Positions 43,223-52,371 of a DNA stretch of 64,000 nucleotides are shown here, piece by piece. The notes beneath the pieces are model-generated. The model worked only from the letters and a program-made list of their open reading frames with translations, had not been told where the DNA came from and did no database searches. The number at the start of each line of letters is the position of its first letter. Position 1 is the first letter of the stretch. Both the position numbers and the translations under genes were made by a program. The DNA lies in contig CP119317.1 of assembly GCA_029203125.1 (NCBI GenBank), positions 3,844,001 to 3,908,000 of the forward strand. Direction: 5' to 3'. Source of the DNA: Candidatus Cohnella colombiensis (lineage in GTDB: Bacteria > Bacillota > Bacilli > Paenibacillales > Paenibacillaceae).

Positions 43223-45133
43223 ATGAGTAATGTAAAATTCTATTCGGAATATGATATGGCATGTGGTTGGGAAATTGATAAAATAATTAAAAAAATTGAT
43301 GAACATGCAATTGAAACTGATTGGTTCATTAGTGATCTGATAGACTTTCATAATATTATAAAGTACATAGCTATTAAACGAATTGCTGATTACATTGTTG
43401 AGCAGACTGGTATCGATATTAAGGAGTATCAGAAAAAAATAAAACAAAAAATAGGTCAGTTCATCGGTGAGAATAAAAGCAATTTTATTTTGTTGTACGA
43501 TGATGTTGATTTTATGGATACCGAAGATTTTCTAGAGATATTAGAGAATTTTTCAATTTATGAAGGGATTTCAGAAGATGCCTTCAAGGATTTACTCAAC
43601 AAAGAATATGTACATATCTATATAGTTCTAAAATTCAAGAAATTAATAGAGTATTTCGATGCTGTAGTTAGAGAAATTATACTAAGTGATTCTAGAAATG
43701 CCGAAACCATAATTTCTAAGTATCTAAAAGAGAGTCAATTATATTTACCGCTTTCTTTAACAGAGGAAGAAGCATTAAGTTTAATTGATGATTATATCGA
43801 CTCTCCGAACGTGAACATAAATGATTTGAGGAAAATAGTAAATTTCCCCCCAAGTAAAGGTATTAATATTCCTGATAAAATTAAGTTACATGCAAAAAGG
43901 AAAGCTAAGGAAGAGGAAGAAAAAATCTTTAGTAAAGGAACTGGGATTGAGTCAGGAGTTTCAATATCATATCCGATGGACCAAGACGAAGTTATCTCAA
44001 TAAATGCCGATGGAAATATGGTTGATATTAAGGTAAGTCGTAAATGGTTAGAAGAAAATCTCGACTACCCAACACTTTGGAACAATTTTATTTACTTGTT
44101 TTATTTTGTCGACGATAGGTTTCGCCTAGTATTCGCTTCAAAGAAAAATGATATGAGTGCGTTAGAATATGCAATGAGTCCTAATGGGGGACACATTTAC
44201 AATACATCATTTGCTTTTGAATTTAGAGAAATGATTGGAAACGCTCAGATTTATAGTTATACAAAAGTATTAAGTGTGCTAGGTGTTAGATTAGAAGATA
44301 TGATTGAGTGGTTCTTTCAAATTTATGTTAAAAAAGAATTTAAAATTAATGATTTCATAGTAAAAATGCCATCAGAAGATGCCTCATATTTTGAAAAGTG
44401 CAGGACTATCCTTCCTGAAATTGATAGGGTATTTAAGCAATACAACGTACTAATTGAAGATGGTGAAATTGATCAAGAATTGATACAGATGTCGTCATCT
44501 AGTGTGAAGAACAAGGATATTAAATCTTTAAATGAGAAAAAGTACGTATACCCTTCAAGTAAGTGGTGTCAAACAGCATCATATCTGTTGTTTTCTAATC
44601 AAAGTGGGATATTTTACTTGCCTAGCAAAGGTGAAAAACATAAAAATTTTATGGATTTGATAATTAAAGAGAAGGTAACAAGAAATGAATTTAAGGAATA
44701 TCAAATACAGAGAATGAAGTGGTTATTTGATAATAATTTAATCCGTGAAAGTGATGATAGTTATATAGAATTTACTAACATTAAAATAATCTATGTTTTA
44801 AAGGAACTTTACTATAGGGATGTATTAAGTTACTGGAATTTTTCTAATGAGATCAAAAAAGTAATTGATAATTTAGCAAGCCGAAGCTATGTTTCATTTG
44901 AAAGTACATTATTGTCTAGAAACGAACAAGATTATTTTGATTTCTACTTAAACAAAACAAAATTTACTAATGGTCATGACCTTCGAAATAGGTATTTGCA
45001 CGGTACTAATAGCAATGATGAGAAACAATATGAAGCAGATTATTATTCAATTTTGAAGTTGATTGTAATAATTATCATCAAAATTAACGATGATTTATGT
45101 ATTAAAGAGAATAATTCAGGGCTCTATGACTAA
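43223..45133 (+). CDS. HEPN-domain protein, putative abortive-infection ribonuclease
   Basis: 636 residues from ATG 43223 (GAAGGTGATT upstream; the frame is open further upstream without a ribosome site). The C-terminal 100 residues contain SRNEQDYFDFYLNKTKF and LRNRYLHGT, a HEPN active-site motif of the R-x4-H type in the context of Apea/Swt1-like domains. The first 500 residues are largely helical and unrecognised. HEPN proteins of this layout act as RNases in abortive infection or toxin systems; no antitoxin gene is adjacent. The gene is strongly AT-rich and is followed after 5 nt by a terminator. Predicted role rests on the motif and neighbours. Confidence 0.7.
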   Translation: MSNVKFYSEYDMACGWEIDKIIKKIDEHAIETDWFISDLIDFHNIIKYIAIKRIADYIVEQTGIDIKEYQKKIKQKIGQFIGENKSNFILLYDDVDFMDTEDFLEILENFSIYEGISEDAFKDLLNKEYVHIYIVLKFKKLIEYFDAVVREIILSDSRNAETIISKYLKESQLYLPLSLTEEEALSLIDDYIDSPNVNINDLRKIVNFPPSKGINIPDKIKLHAKRKAKEEEEKIFSKGTGIESGVSISYPMDQDEVISINADGNMVDIKVSRKWLEENLDYPTLWNNFIYLFYFVDDRFRLVFASKKNDMSALEYAMSPNGGHIYNTSFAFEFREMIGNAQIYSYTKVLSVLGVRLEDMIEWFFQIYVKKEFKINDFIVKMPSEDASYFEKCRTILPEIDRVFKQYNVLIEDGEIDQELIQMSSSSVKNKDIKSLNEKKYVYPSSKWCQTASYLLFSNQSGIFYLPSKGEKHKNFMDLIIKEKVTRNEFKEYQIQRMKWLFDNNLIRESDDSYIEFTNIKIIYVLKELYYRDVLSYWNFSNEIKKVIDNLASRSYVSFESTLLSRNEQDYFDFYLNKTKFTNGHDLRNRYLHGTNSNDEKQYEADYYSILKLIVIIIIKINDDLCIKENNSGLYD

Positions 45134-45137
45134 GAAA

Positions 45138-45172
45138 CTTGAAAAGGAGTTCCAATTGAACCCCCTTTTTTG
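45138..45172 (+). terminator. terminator of the HEPN gene
   Basis: AAAAGGAGTTC pairs with GAACCCCCTTTT with a central mismatch and is followed by a T run. Confidence 0.75.
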
Positions 45173-45191
45173 CTGTTAGGCGAGATACTGC

Positions 45192-45208
45192 AAACCTTAC
45201 CAAAAGTG
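45192..45208 (+). repeat. degenerate boundary motif before core 9
   Basis: AAACCTTACCAAAAGTGAG resembles GAACCGTATCACAAGTAAC with several changes and ends about 10 bp before core 9. Confidence 0.4.
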
Positions 45209-45217
45209 AGATTCTAC

Positions 45218-45264
45218 AAATGGAGCGATTGGATTTCTTACAGTGAGAATCCGATTCCGACTGG
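45218..45264 (+). repeat. core repeat 9
   Basis: Translates to KWSDWISYSENPIPTGDEEN and a stop. Confidence 0.88.
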
Positions 45265-45308
45265 AGACGAAGAGAACTGAAACGACGAATAGCAGTACTT
45301 TCAAAATG

Positions 45309-45352
45309 TGTACATCGCCATGTGGCCCACGCGCCACGGAGATGTATTTTTT
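45309..45352 (+). terminator. junction hairpin, type A, partly decayed
   Basis: GTACATCGCCATGTGGC faces GCGCCACGGAGATGTA; one or two pairs are lost, T6 remains. Confidence 0.7.
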
Positions 45353-45579
45353 ATGCCCCTAAATCCACTCGCAGTCATCAATCGCTTGAAGCAAATGTTT
45401 ACATCGTGATCCCATAGAGAGGAGGTACATACTTCAAGAAGGTACAAAACAATTGTTTCTCGAACAATATATATCTATTGATTCAACAATGTGTAAAGGA
45501 AACAATTTTTTGCTTGGCGTGATCCGTTTACCCTCTTTTTCTCGTTATTATAAATAAGAAAAATATGAGGAGGAAGTAC
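45353..45579 (+). repeat. left-arm region of cassette 9, decayed iterons
   Basis: AATCCACTCGCAGTCATCA at 45362-45380 keeps the 11-bp spacing with two substitutions; ATTCAACA at 45481. No gene until the sigma factor. Confidence 0.6.
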
Positions 45580-46527
45580 ATGCTTACCAATGAACTAGAA
45601 CAGTTGGAGCATTCCACTAGAGAATTGCAACGAAAATTTAATGATGTGATTGCACCATATCGTGAAACATTGTGGCGCTACTGCATGCTGTTGACTAAGT
45701 CGCCATGGGACGCGGAAGATCTACTTCAAGAAACACTGTTGAAAGCGTACGCCTCTCTTGCCCAGTTGTTCCAGCCTTTATATCCTAAGCCTTATCTATT
45801 TCGGATCGCCAGTAATACGTGGATCGACCAGTGCAGAAAGAGAAGCCCGGTGCAAATTCCATTAGAGGAGGAGATGATGAAATTGGGAAGTTTGCGCACC
45901 GAAGAAGTAATCGAATCCATGGAGTTTCTATTGAACACCCTGCCTCCTCGTCAAGTGGTTATCGTTCTGCTTATCGATGTGTTCGATTTTACGATTAAAG
46001 AAGCAGCGAGTCTTTTATCGACAACGGATGCTACTATCAAATCGGCACTTCAACGTGCGAGGCAGTGTCTTCGGTCGGCAAACGCCCGTTCCGTACAGCA
46101 AGATGAGAACCCACATGAACAAACGAAAATCCACCACGCAGTGCTAAACAGTTTTGTCGAATATTACAATCGACGGGATGTCGAAGCGCTATGCAGCCTT
46201 ATAGATGAGAACATCACGGAAGAGGATGGCTCCGTTTTCCGAGTTTACGGAAGAGATCAGATGGTGAAATCCTGTTTGGCAGATTGGCAGAATGAGCCCC
46301 GTGTTCTTGTGTCCAGGCGTCAAACCTTATGGGGTAAAGATGTCGTTGTCGTATTGCATCAATGTGAAGGGGACGAGTATTTGCATAGCATCATGTATCT
46401 AAGTGTAGAAGATGAGAAAATCGTAAAGTGGCAGGATTATTATTTTTCGAGAGAGCTTCTAGAGCAAGCATCCGGAGAACTTCAAGTCCAACTTGATCGC
46501 GAGAAGAATTTATTCGGGAATTCATGA
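45580..46527 (+). CDS. ECF-type RNA polymerase sigma factor with C-terminal NTF2/SnoaL-like domain
   Basis: 315 residues from ATG 45580 (GAGGAGGAAG upstream). Region 2 is seen in LWRYCMLLTKSPWDAEDLLQETLLKAY and YLFRIASNTWIDQCRK (residues 35-95); region 4 in LPPRQVVIVLLIDVFDFTIKEAASLLSTTDATIKSALQRARQCLR (residues 128-175). A C-terminal part of about 140 residues (LNSFVEYYNRRDVEALCSLIDENITEEDGS...) has SnoaL-like folding features, as in ECF41-type sigma factors where it modulates activity. There is no anti-sigma factor next to it, in keeping with that group. It is rare for cargo of this kind to bring its own sigma factor; its targets are unknown. Confidence 0.88.
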   Translation: MLTNELEQLEHSTRELQRKFNDVIAPYRETLWRYCMLLTKSPWDAEDLLQETLLKAYASLAQLFQPLYPKPYLFRIASNTWIDQCRKRSPVQIPLEEEMMKLGSLRTEEVIESMEFLLNTLPPRQVVIVLLIDVFDFTIKEAASLLSTTDATIKSALQRARQCLRSANARSVQQDENPHEQTKIHHAVLNSFVEYYNRRDVEALCSLIDENITEEDGSVFRVYGRDQMVKSCLADWQNEPRVLVSRRQTLWGKDVVVVLHQCEGDEYLHSIMYLSVEDEKIVKWQDYYFSRELLEQASGELQVQLDREKNLFGNS

Positions 46528-46678
46528 AAGTAACCTTCAATCTAAGAAATCAAAGCTAGGAAATAGTAGAAATAAAACATATGTTCCTGTTCCCTATTTA
46601 CATAGATCTATAAAAGGAAATATAATCAAATTATTACTCATAATGAATGATTGTTGATGATAAGGGAGGAGGGGAAGT

Positions 46679-46846
46679 ATGGCGAAAAATACTGATCAAG
46701 AGTATAGAGTTGGAGCGGTAAAAGGGAGAATTCAAACTCAAACTCACAGTGGTCTCTATGTAGAGAGAGATACTTCCACAGGAAAATTCATTAACATGAA
46801 AACCAGCGAGAGGACGCCATTTAAAGGAGTTAGAAAAGAAAAATGA
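46679..46846 (+). CDS. small basic hypothetical protein
   Basis: 55 residues behind GGGAGGAGGGG, a very strong ribosome site. The sequence MAKNTDQEYRVGAVKGRIQT and GLYVERDTSTGKFINMKTSE is basic and beta-like, reminiscent of short phage or toxin-antitoxin associated proteins, but I do not recognise a family. A perfect 13-bp terminator begins at its stop codon, so it is an independent short transcript between the sigma factor and the next gene. Confidence 0.65.
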   Translation: MAKNTDQEYRVGAVKGRIQTQTHSGLYVERDTSTGKFINMKTSERTPFKGVRKEK

Positions 46847-46886
46847 AAACCAAGCTAATGTGTGCTACCACAATAGCTTGGTTTTC
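46845..46886 (+). terminator. terminator after the 55-residue gene
   Basis: GAAAACCAAGCTA pairs perfectly with TAGCTTGGTTTTC around a 16-nt loop. Confidence 0.88.
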
Positions 46887-46938
46887 ATTGCGTTAATGCC
46901 TGAAAATTGTGTGAAAAATAATTTAAAGGAGAGATTTA

Positions 46939-47233
46939 ATGAGACTCCTTTCATTGTATGGTTTTAATAGAGTTTATTTTGGCTACCCCACGACAGGAAA
47001 AGTACAATATGCCATATCTATTGGAGACACATATAAAAAAATTCAAGAAGCTTGTAACATGTTTTGGTGTATTAAAACCTCTTCCATCAATAAAACGAGT
47101 AACCTGTAAGGATCTATCAAAAGGTACGACGTTTGAAGAAGACTATTCTAAAATAGGGATTGTGCCGAGAGATAAGGTAGTTTCAGTAGCTAAACGAATT
47201 TTAAGTGCAAAAAGCATAGACGTTTTAGGCTAG
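46939..47233 (+). pseudogene. small gene split by a probable frameshift
   Basis: Frame one opens with a well-placed ATG (AAAGGAGAG upstream) and encodes MRLLSLYGFNRVYFGYPTTG to a stop at 47109. The overlapping second frame is open from 46958 to 47233 and its C-terminal half (FGVLKPLPSIKRV, EEDYSKIGIVPRDKVVSVAK) looks like protein-coding sequence without its own ribosome site. Joining the two near 47050-47070 would give one protein of about 97 residues. Either a frameshift has broken the gene or the first frame is a genuine 56-residue peptide; I cannot tell. No family recognised. Confidence 0.4.
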
Positions 47234-47249
47234 AGGGGGGCTTTTAACA

Positions 47250-49235
47250 TTGAAAAAATTCTATTTCCTATTAAGTTTGCTAATACTGGTTATGTTGTTG
47301 TTCCCAACAAAGACAATCGATGCGAATGTGGACAACATATCGAATGGAGTAGGTATCCTTACGGAAGTTGACTTTAGATATGACATTTATCCAGATAAGA
47401 AAATCGGAATTCCGCGAGTTAGGATCTCCCAAAGCGATTATGAAACCGGCAATATTGTGTACGACACTTACGAATATGATAAAGGTACCATTTCACTCCC
47501 AAATGGAGCGAAGGCATCGACCAGCTGCTATGGGTACGGTAATCATAGCCATCTTATCAAAACAACCGGCAAATTAATTGCTTATTGGAATTCGTGTTAT
47601 GAAATAACCAAAAAAACGAATGGAAAGACAACCCAACAGCTATTTTCCGAGCTTTTTTCCTTCGACTTAGATACTAAAAAGTGGAGTTCAATTGTAAAAG
47701 TAAGCGATGAAATCATAGAATTCTACCCTAACTTCCGCGGCTATGCGATCTTCCCGAAAAACTATTATTCAAGTGACAAAAATGATAAAGCAGTTAAAAT
47801 TTACTCCTTGGATACCAAAAAGCTGCTCCTTCGATTAGGGCATCTACCCAGAGATGATGATTTTGAGTATCAGGATAAGTTTTTGGACGAAACGAAAGGA
47901 AGTAGACTGCTTTATTACTTTGAGAATTATAAAAAACTCCAAAAAGCAGGTGCATATCCATGGGTGAAAGAAGACTTTTGGTATGATGCTACTCGAACAA
48001 TGTCTCTAACCAATACAGGTGAAAAAGCCGAAGTTCCGGGAAGTGTCGGCACCCAAGTCGGAAATCTGGTTTATGGGTACGAGAAGCCAAATTATAATTA
48101 CAGCATTTTTGGATATTGGGAAGGGGGAAAGTTCCATCCATTGCACGATAAGACGAAGCACGCTAGTGCAACCTTTTCTCCAAACAAGAAATATCTCATT
48201 CTTAGACTCATTCCAGCTGATCGCAATAAATGGAGTCATACGGTAGACTATACCTCCGTCGTGTATGACGCAAAAACCGCAAAAAAACGATATAGCTTGC
48301 CGATCTATGCAAACATTAATTACTATCATTTATACACCTGGCTCTACGGAGATGAAATCGTTCGTATCAACTTCGAGACGGATAAAAAGGTTGTTAACCA
48401 AAATTTGCATTTGAATAGTGGAATCGTGACTGCGGCGGAAAACCTCAAACATTATAACGTTCTATCCTATACTGGTGCCTATTATTCGGGGGACTACAAT
48501 CAATTAATTTCTCCAGAAGTGCCAGCCGCCATTTATTTTAATGGGATTCAGATCAAGTATACGGGGCAAGGTAGCTTTGTTGGTGAGAACGGTCTATGGT
48601 ACGTGCCAGTGCGCGATTTTGCTGTAAGCGTGGGGTTAAGCATTCAAGCAACGGCTTCCAAGATTACTTTGAAATCGGATAAATACAAAGCGGAGCTTAA
48701 CTTGAAAGAGGCCATTACGTATAATGGCCGTGTCTATTTCCCATATCCAGCGATCGCTGATCAACTTGGTGCTAACGTACTTCTCATCTCCGATGATCAC
48801 GGCACCAAAGGTGCAAATATTTACAGCTTTATATCCAAAGTATCCGAACAGGAAATGTTAAACATGTTTCCTAATCTCGAAGTGGGGGAACCTACATTCA
48901 ATTCAGATTATGTTTACCTTAGAAAAGGTACTGATATTCAAATGATACCTAGATCGGATGAGTATAAAAATTATCGAATAGGTAAAAACGAATTTATATT
49001 TAAAGACGGTATCTTAATCAATGTTATTAGTGATTTCCTTGTGGATACTCATAACAAATCGAGAACGGATATCGATATGACTATGAATGAGATAATAGAT
49101 GCTAATGGAAAAGGTACAAAGAAGAAGCTAACAAAAAATGAGTATCTTCTGAGTTATCCTAAGAATGATGAAACACTAGTATATCTTGCTGCCGGAGCAT
49201 ATCCAGCAGTCACAATTCTTATTTTGAACCAGTAG
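47250..49235 (+). CDS. secreted protein with copper-amine-oxidase-N-like domain
   Basis: 661 residues, TTG start with AGAGGGGGGC upstream. Signal peptide KKFYFLLSLLILVMLLF. Residues about 30-410 form a beta-rich region (SLDTKKLLLRLGHLPRDDDFEY..., a possible propeller). Residues about 425-515 show the stalk pattern AIYFNGIQIKYTG, LWYVPVRDFAVSVGLSI, SKITLKSDKY, NGRVYFPYPAIADQLGANV, typical for Cu_amine_oxidN1 domains of Paenibacillus surface proteins, which bind wall components and are not oxidases. Function unknown. Ends 60 bp before core 10. Confidence 0.75.
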   Translation: MKKFYFLLSLLILVMLLFPTKTIDANVDNISNGVGILTEVDFRYDIYPDKKIGIPRVRISQSDYETGNIVYDTYEYDKGTISLPNGAKASTSCYGYGNHSHLIKTTGKLIAYWNSCYEITKKTNGKTTQQLFSELFSFDLDTKKWSSIVKVSDEIIEFYPNFRGYAIFPKNYYSSDKNDKAVKIYSLDTKKLLLRLGHLPRDDDFEYQDKFLDETKGSRLLYYFENYKKLQKAGAYPWVKEDFWYDATRTMSLTNTGEKAEVPGSVGTQVGNLVYGYEKPNYNYSIFGYWEGGKFHPLHDKTKHASATFSPNKKYLILRLIPADRNKWSHTVDYTSVVYDAKTAKKRYSLPIYANINYYHLYTWLYGDEIVRINFETDKKVVNQNLHLNSGIVTAAENLKHYNVLSYTGAYYSGDYNQLISPEVPAAIYFNGIQIKYTGQGSFVGENGLWYVPVRDFAVSVGLSIQATASKITLKSDKYKAELNLKEAITYNGRVYFPYPAIADQLGANVLLISDDHGTKGANIYSFISKVSEQEMLNMFPNLEVGEPTFNSDYVYLRKGTDIQMIPRSDEYKNYRIGKNEFIFKDGILINVISDFLVDTHNKSRTDIDMTMNEIIDANGKGTKKKLTKNEYLLSYPKNDETLVYLAAGAYPAVTILILNQ

Positions 49236-49293
49236 CGATGGCAGAAAGTTATCGTTCAGAAATGAAGGATAGTCGCAGTTGATTATAGCCGGC

Positions 49294-49340
49294 AGCTGTA
49301 GCGATTGGATAAGCTATAAGGGGGATGAGGTAGCCACGGG
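49294..49340 (+). repeat. core repeat 10
   Basis: Translates to SCSDWISYKGDEVATGEE and a stop; more diverged than most copies. Confidence 0.82.
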
Positions 49341-49383
49341 AGAGGAATAAGAGTGGAAATGTGCGTAATAGCGTGAGAAAATG

Positions 49384-49428
49384 AATACAGAGCTCGGCGA
49401 GTAAGGTGCTGATGCTCTGTATTTTTTA
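49384..49428 (+). terminator. junction hairpin, type B
   Basis: AATACAGAGC pairs with GCTCTGTATT, T6 after. Confidence 0.85.
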
Positions 49429-49436
49429 TTGTTTTT

Positions 49437-49455
49437 AGTCAACAAGGAGTCAAGC
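49437..49455 (+). repeat. iteron pair of cassette 10
   Basis: AGTCAACAAGGAGTCAAGCA, 11-bp spacing, immediately before the end of the minus-strand gene; the rest of the left arm is missing. Confidence 0.7.
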
Positions 49456-49475
49456 AAGATGCCTACGGAATTGAA

Positions 49476-50258
49476 TCACCAGAAACTTTTGTCAAATGAT
49501 GAAATGACTTTGTTTTCTATTAAAAAGATTTGCCCATGAATCTGGTTATTTGTATATTCTAAATACCATTTCCAGTCTTGCACGATTATTCGCAAAGGAA
49601 TATCGAATTTGTCCAGTTTATATTTACCATCCAATAGGACGAAATGGTTTATTGCAATTAACGTACCGTCCCAATACCCGTATAAAGTTATCTGTTTGGG
49701 TACAATCGTAACGGATGATAATTGTTCTGGAAAAACAAAGTACCTCCGTACATACTCGATAAAGTCATCGGGTCCAACTGGCTCATCGGTAAAGGGAGAA
49801 TCGAAGTCGTAAAACCATTCGGAGAAGTGATGAGATTGAAAACGGACATGGATATCTAGTATTCTTCCTTTTCGGTGATAGTCTACAGCCAAGTTGGACA
49901 TATCAATATGTTGGTACTCAAGCCCGATCCCCGCCCCACGTTGCACAAAAGACTGGATGGTTGACTCGCTTGGTGGAAAAATCCGCAGTTCGGCTTCCTG
50001 TACCAACCGGTAACCTACAAAAACCCAAAGAAGTGGAATGAGTAAGATACAAGCTACAATCCGTTGCTCGGAGAACCATCGCTTACTGCGTTGGAAAAGC
50101 GTAAATGAAAGAGCGAGGAATATAATTAACGAGCCGAAGTAGACGATAAATACAGGTGGAAAAAAGATAATGAAATATTGTGTGCAGGCCCAATATGTAT
50201 ACCACCACAAACTTAGCAAGAGGTATGAAAGTATCAAGAGAAAACGAGTCGAACGCAT
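49476..50258 (-). CDS. hypothetical membrane protein
   Basis: 260 residues. Three N-terminal membrane helices (about residues 5-22, 28-52 and 68-86), then a soluble domain of about 170 residues with ILDIHVRFQSHHFSEWFYDFD and YGYWDGTLIAINHFVLLDGKYKL. I do not recognise a family. The gene points against the array direction and is the only cargo between cores 10 and 11. No clear ribosome site precedes the chosen ATG beyond AGGTG at 8 nt. Confidence 0.6.
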   Translation of the reverse strand: MRSTRFLLILSYLLLSLWWYTYWACTQYFIIFFPPVFIVYFGSLIIFLALSFTLFQRSKRWFSEQRIVACILLIPLLWVFVGYRLVQEAELRIFPPSESTIQSFVQRGAGIGLEYQHIDMSNLAVDYHRKGRILDIHVRFQSHHFSEWFYDFDSPFTDEPVGPDDFIEYVRRYFVFPEQLSSVTIVPKQITLYGYWDGTLIAINHFVLLDGKYKLDKFDIPLRIIVQDWKWYLEYTNNQIHGQIFLIENKVISSFDKSFW

Positions 50259-50351
50259 AAATCACCTCATGTGCAAAGTATCTATTATCCAAAATATCGG
50301 CTAATTTTCATTTATTGTTTATTAATTTCGAACAATTCCATTAAATATGCC

Positions 50352-50400
50352 AGCTGGAGTGATTGGATTAGTTAGCAAGATAACCCGATAGCTGTTGGGG
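50352..50400 (+). repeat. core repeat 11 (with in-frame stop)
   Basis: Reads SWSDWIS, then TAG, then QDNPIAVGDE; a decayed copy. Confidence 0.88.
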
Positions 50401-50441
50401 ACGAATCAGAACCGAGCAAGGTATAACAGCATGTTGACCTT

Positions 50442-50485
50442 AAATACAGAGCATGGTGGAATGATCGCCATCGCTCTGTATTTTT
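50442..50485 (+). terminator. junction hairpin, type B
   Basis: AATACAGAGCATGG...CCATCGCTCTGTATT, T5 after; almost identical to the hairpin after core 2. Confidence 0.85.
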
Positions 50486-50799
50486 CTATATCCAGAGTCA
50501 ACAAGCGATCTCTGAAAGTACATGCGGAACGGATCTGACGGAATACAAGTTGGTATTGTTCAAGGGACCGAATATGCTCACCTATTCAACGAAGGTAACT
50601 AACTTCATGTTGAAATTAACAAGCTATCTCGAAAAATACACGTTCAACACCAAATCAACAATTCGGCCTGGGTTACGCTTGAGCCGGTTATATTGATTGG
50701 TTTGAAGGTGATCGCTGCTTGAATTTGACCATGAAGAGCTTGCGGAATAAGGGTTAAGATTCCTTTTGGAAGATTCAATTTACGATGTCGCTTTACCTA
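50486..50799 (+). repeat. left-arm region of cassette 11
   Basis: A single AGTCAACA at 50496 and the pair TTCAACACCAAATCAACA near 50643-50660. The arrangement resembles that after core 2 (27548-27760). No gene. Confidence 0.65.
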
Positions 50800-52044
50800 T
50801 TAACTGCTTTTCTTCTCGATGCAGACAATATGGTTATTATTAAGGATGATTGTTAACTTATCAGATATGGGAATGATGTCCGAAAAGCCTATGGTTTTAT
50901 TGGATATCACAACCGTAAACCGGGGTTTTCCCCGCTGATCCAGAGCATAGACGGTGCCGACATTGGCGCTGAAGTAGACATTTCCAGTCGGATCCGTACG
51001 GAGAGTTGACTTTGCAATGGATTGTCCTATTGATGTTAAATATTTGGACTGCTTGTAGCTCCACTTGGTTTTTCCCGTAAACCAATCTCTGTCCGTTAAG
51101 GTGTTAGTCTCCTCGTCCAGCATATAAATTCCGCCTAGCTGATCGATAGGATCGTTCGACAGCCGATAAAGAACCTTTGGATCTGTCACAAGAGTGACCT
51201 TGCTTTCAGCAGAACGCGAATAAACGTCAATTATGGTGCCATAGTCCGAACCAATTATGTATTTACCGGCTATATAATAATATTGAGTGTAATCACGATC
51301 ATTGGGTGGGAGAGCTATGCTCCATTGAACCTTACCTGCTTGATCAATTTTTAGCATTTTATCGTAAAATTGCAGATACGAGTATCCTTCCTTATCGGAG
51401 GAGAGATTCAGAATATTGAGTACACTATAGGAGCGATTTTTGTAATTCAGTTTATTAAGCCGCCAACCGATCTTGCCATCAGGTCTATAAGAGGTTAAGC
51501 CGTCTTCAGAGAGTAGCAGAAAATTGCCCTTCGCATCTCCCGTTGTTAGTAGGTTCCATGGTGGTGAGACGGAAGTAAATGGTATGTTGATGTGATTCCC
51601 TTGAGCGTCAATTCTTTCGATTCCGAACGAGTAAAAATAATCTTCGTCTTTATCACTTTTGTCCAGAAAATAGGTGGTATCATCCATGCCAATGGTCCAG
51701 TCACGATCCCAATAGTTTGTGGGGTTCCAGACTATTTTACCGTTCAAATTCAGTGCCATTGTATTGGCACCAAAAGTGATGAGCAGAAGTTTTCCACCGA
51801 TACTTACTGAGCCTTTAAATCTTTGATGGGGACTAGGATCCTCGTAAGCCCATTTCATCTGATATTCCTCGGCATTCTTAAGAATCCAGTTGTTCCCTCT
51901 GTCATCCTTGACGCTAAGATTTTGCTTGATGGTCATCGGATTGATAGTTGCAGCAGGCCCTTTGGTGGTCGCAGCAGTTGTGTCATGTGAAACAAGCGTT
52001 AAACCTATTAGGATGATTAATGCGATTAGGAATGGGTTTTTCAT
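50800..52044 (-). CDS. exported PQQ-like beta-propeller protein
   Basis: 414 residues from ATG 52044 (AAGGGG upstream; an ATG at 52122 lacks a ribosome site). Signal peptide NPFLIALIILIGLTLVSHDTTAA. The remainder consists of propeller-like blades, e.g. GKLLLITFGANTMALNLNGK, GKIGWRLNKLNYK, GKVQWSIALPP, GNVYFSANVGTVYALDQRGKP, of the PQQ/BamB type. No PQQ-binding site is evident, so a scaffold or binding role is more likely. Oriented against the array. Confidence 0.75.
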   Translation of the reverse strand: MKNPFLIALIILIGLTLVSHDTTAATTKGPAATINPMTIKQNLSVKDDRGNNWILKNAEEYQMKWAYEDPSPHQRFKGSVSIGGKLLLITFGANTMALNLNGKIVWNPTNYWDRDWTIGMDDTTYFLDKSDKDEDYFYSFGIERIDAQGNHINIPFTSVSPPWNLLTTGDAKGNFLLLSEDGLTSYRPDGKIGWRLNKLNYKNRSYSVLNILNLSSDKEGYSYLQFYDKMLKIDQAGKVQWSIALPPNDRDYTQYYYIAGKYIIGSDYGTIIDVYSRSAESKVTLVTDPKVLYRLSNDPIDQLGGIYMLDEETNTLTDRDWFTGKTKWSYKQSKYLTSIGQSIAKSTLRTDPTGNVYFSANVGTVYALDQRGKPRFTVVISNKTIGFSDIIPISDKLTIILNNNHIVCIEKKSS

Positions 52045-52371
52045 TTGGGTGCCCCTTATGGTGGGTGTATATCCCAATATTACCATTTGTGAAAATATTG
52101 CGATATAAAAAAGAACAAGCAAAGAAACAAAGAGAGCATCCGCTGCATTGCTGTGAAGAGGGGAGGCTCTTTTTATTGCTGTAAATTATAGCTTATGTAG
52201 ATGATGTTTCACTTCCGAAGCCAATTCCACAATTGGAGTATCCACAAAACAGGCCAGGGGATTCCTTGCGTTCGGAGTAAGAGTCCCCCCAAACCCCACG
52301 AAACCTTGTCGCTCCTTATTTCGTAGATAAACATGTGATAAGGTTCTTGCGTACATACGGAGGTGTTACAA
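52045..52371. other. divergent spacer between propeller gene and ABC genes
   Basis: No gene, core or iteron pair is visible. An AGAGAGC...GCTCTTTTT imperfect hairpin lies at about 52131-52177. The ribosome site CGGAGGT precedes the ABC ATPase. Confidence 0.5.
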
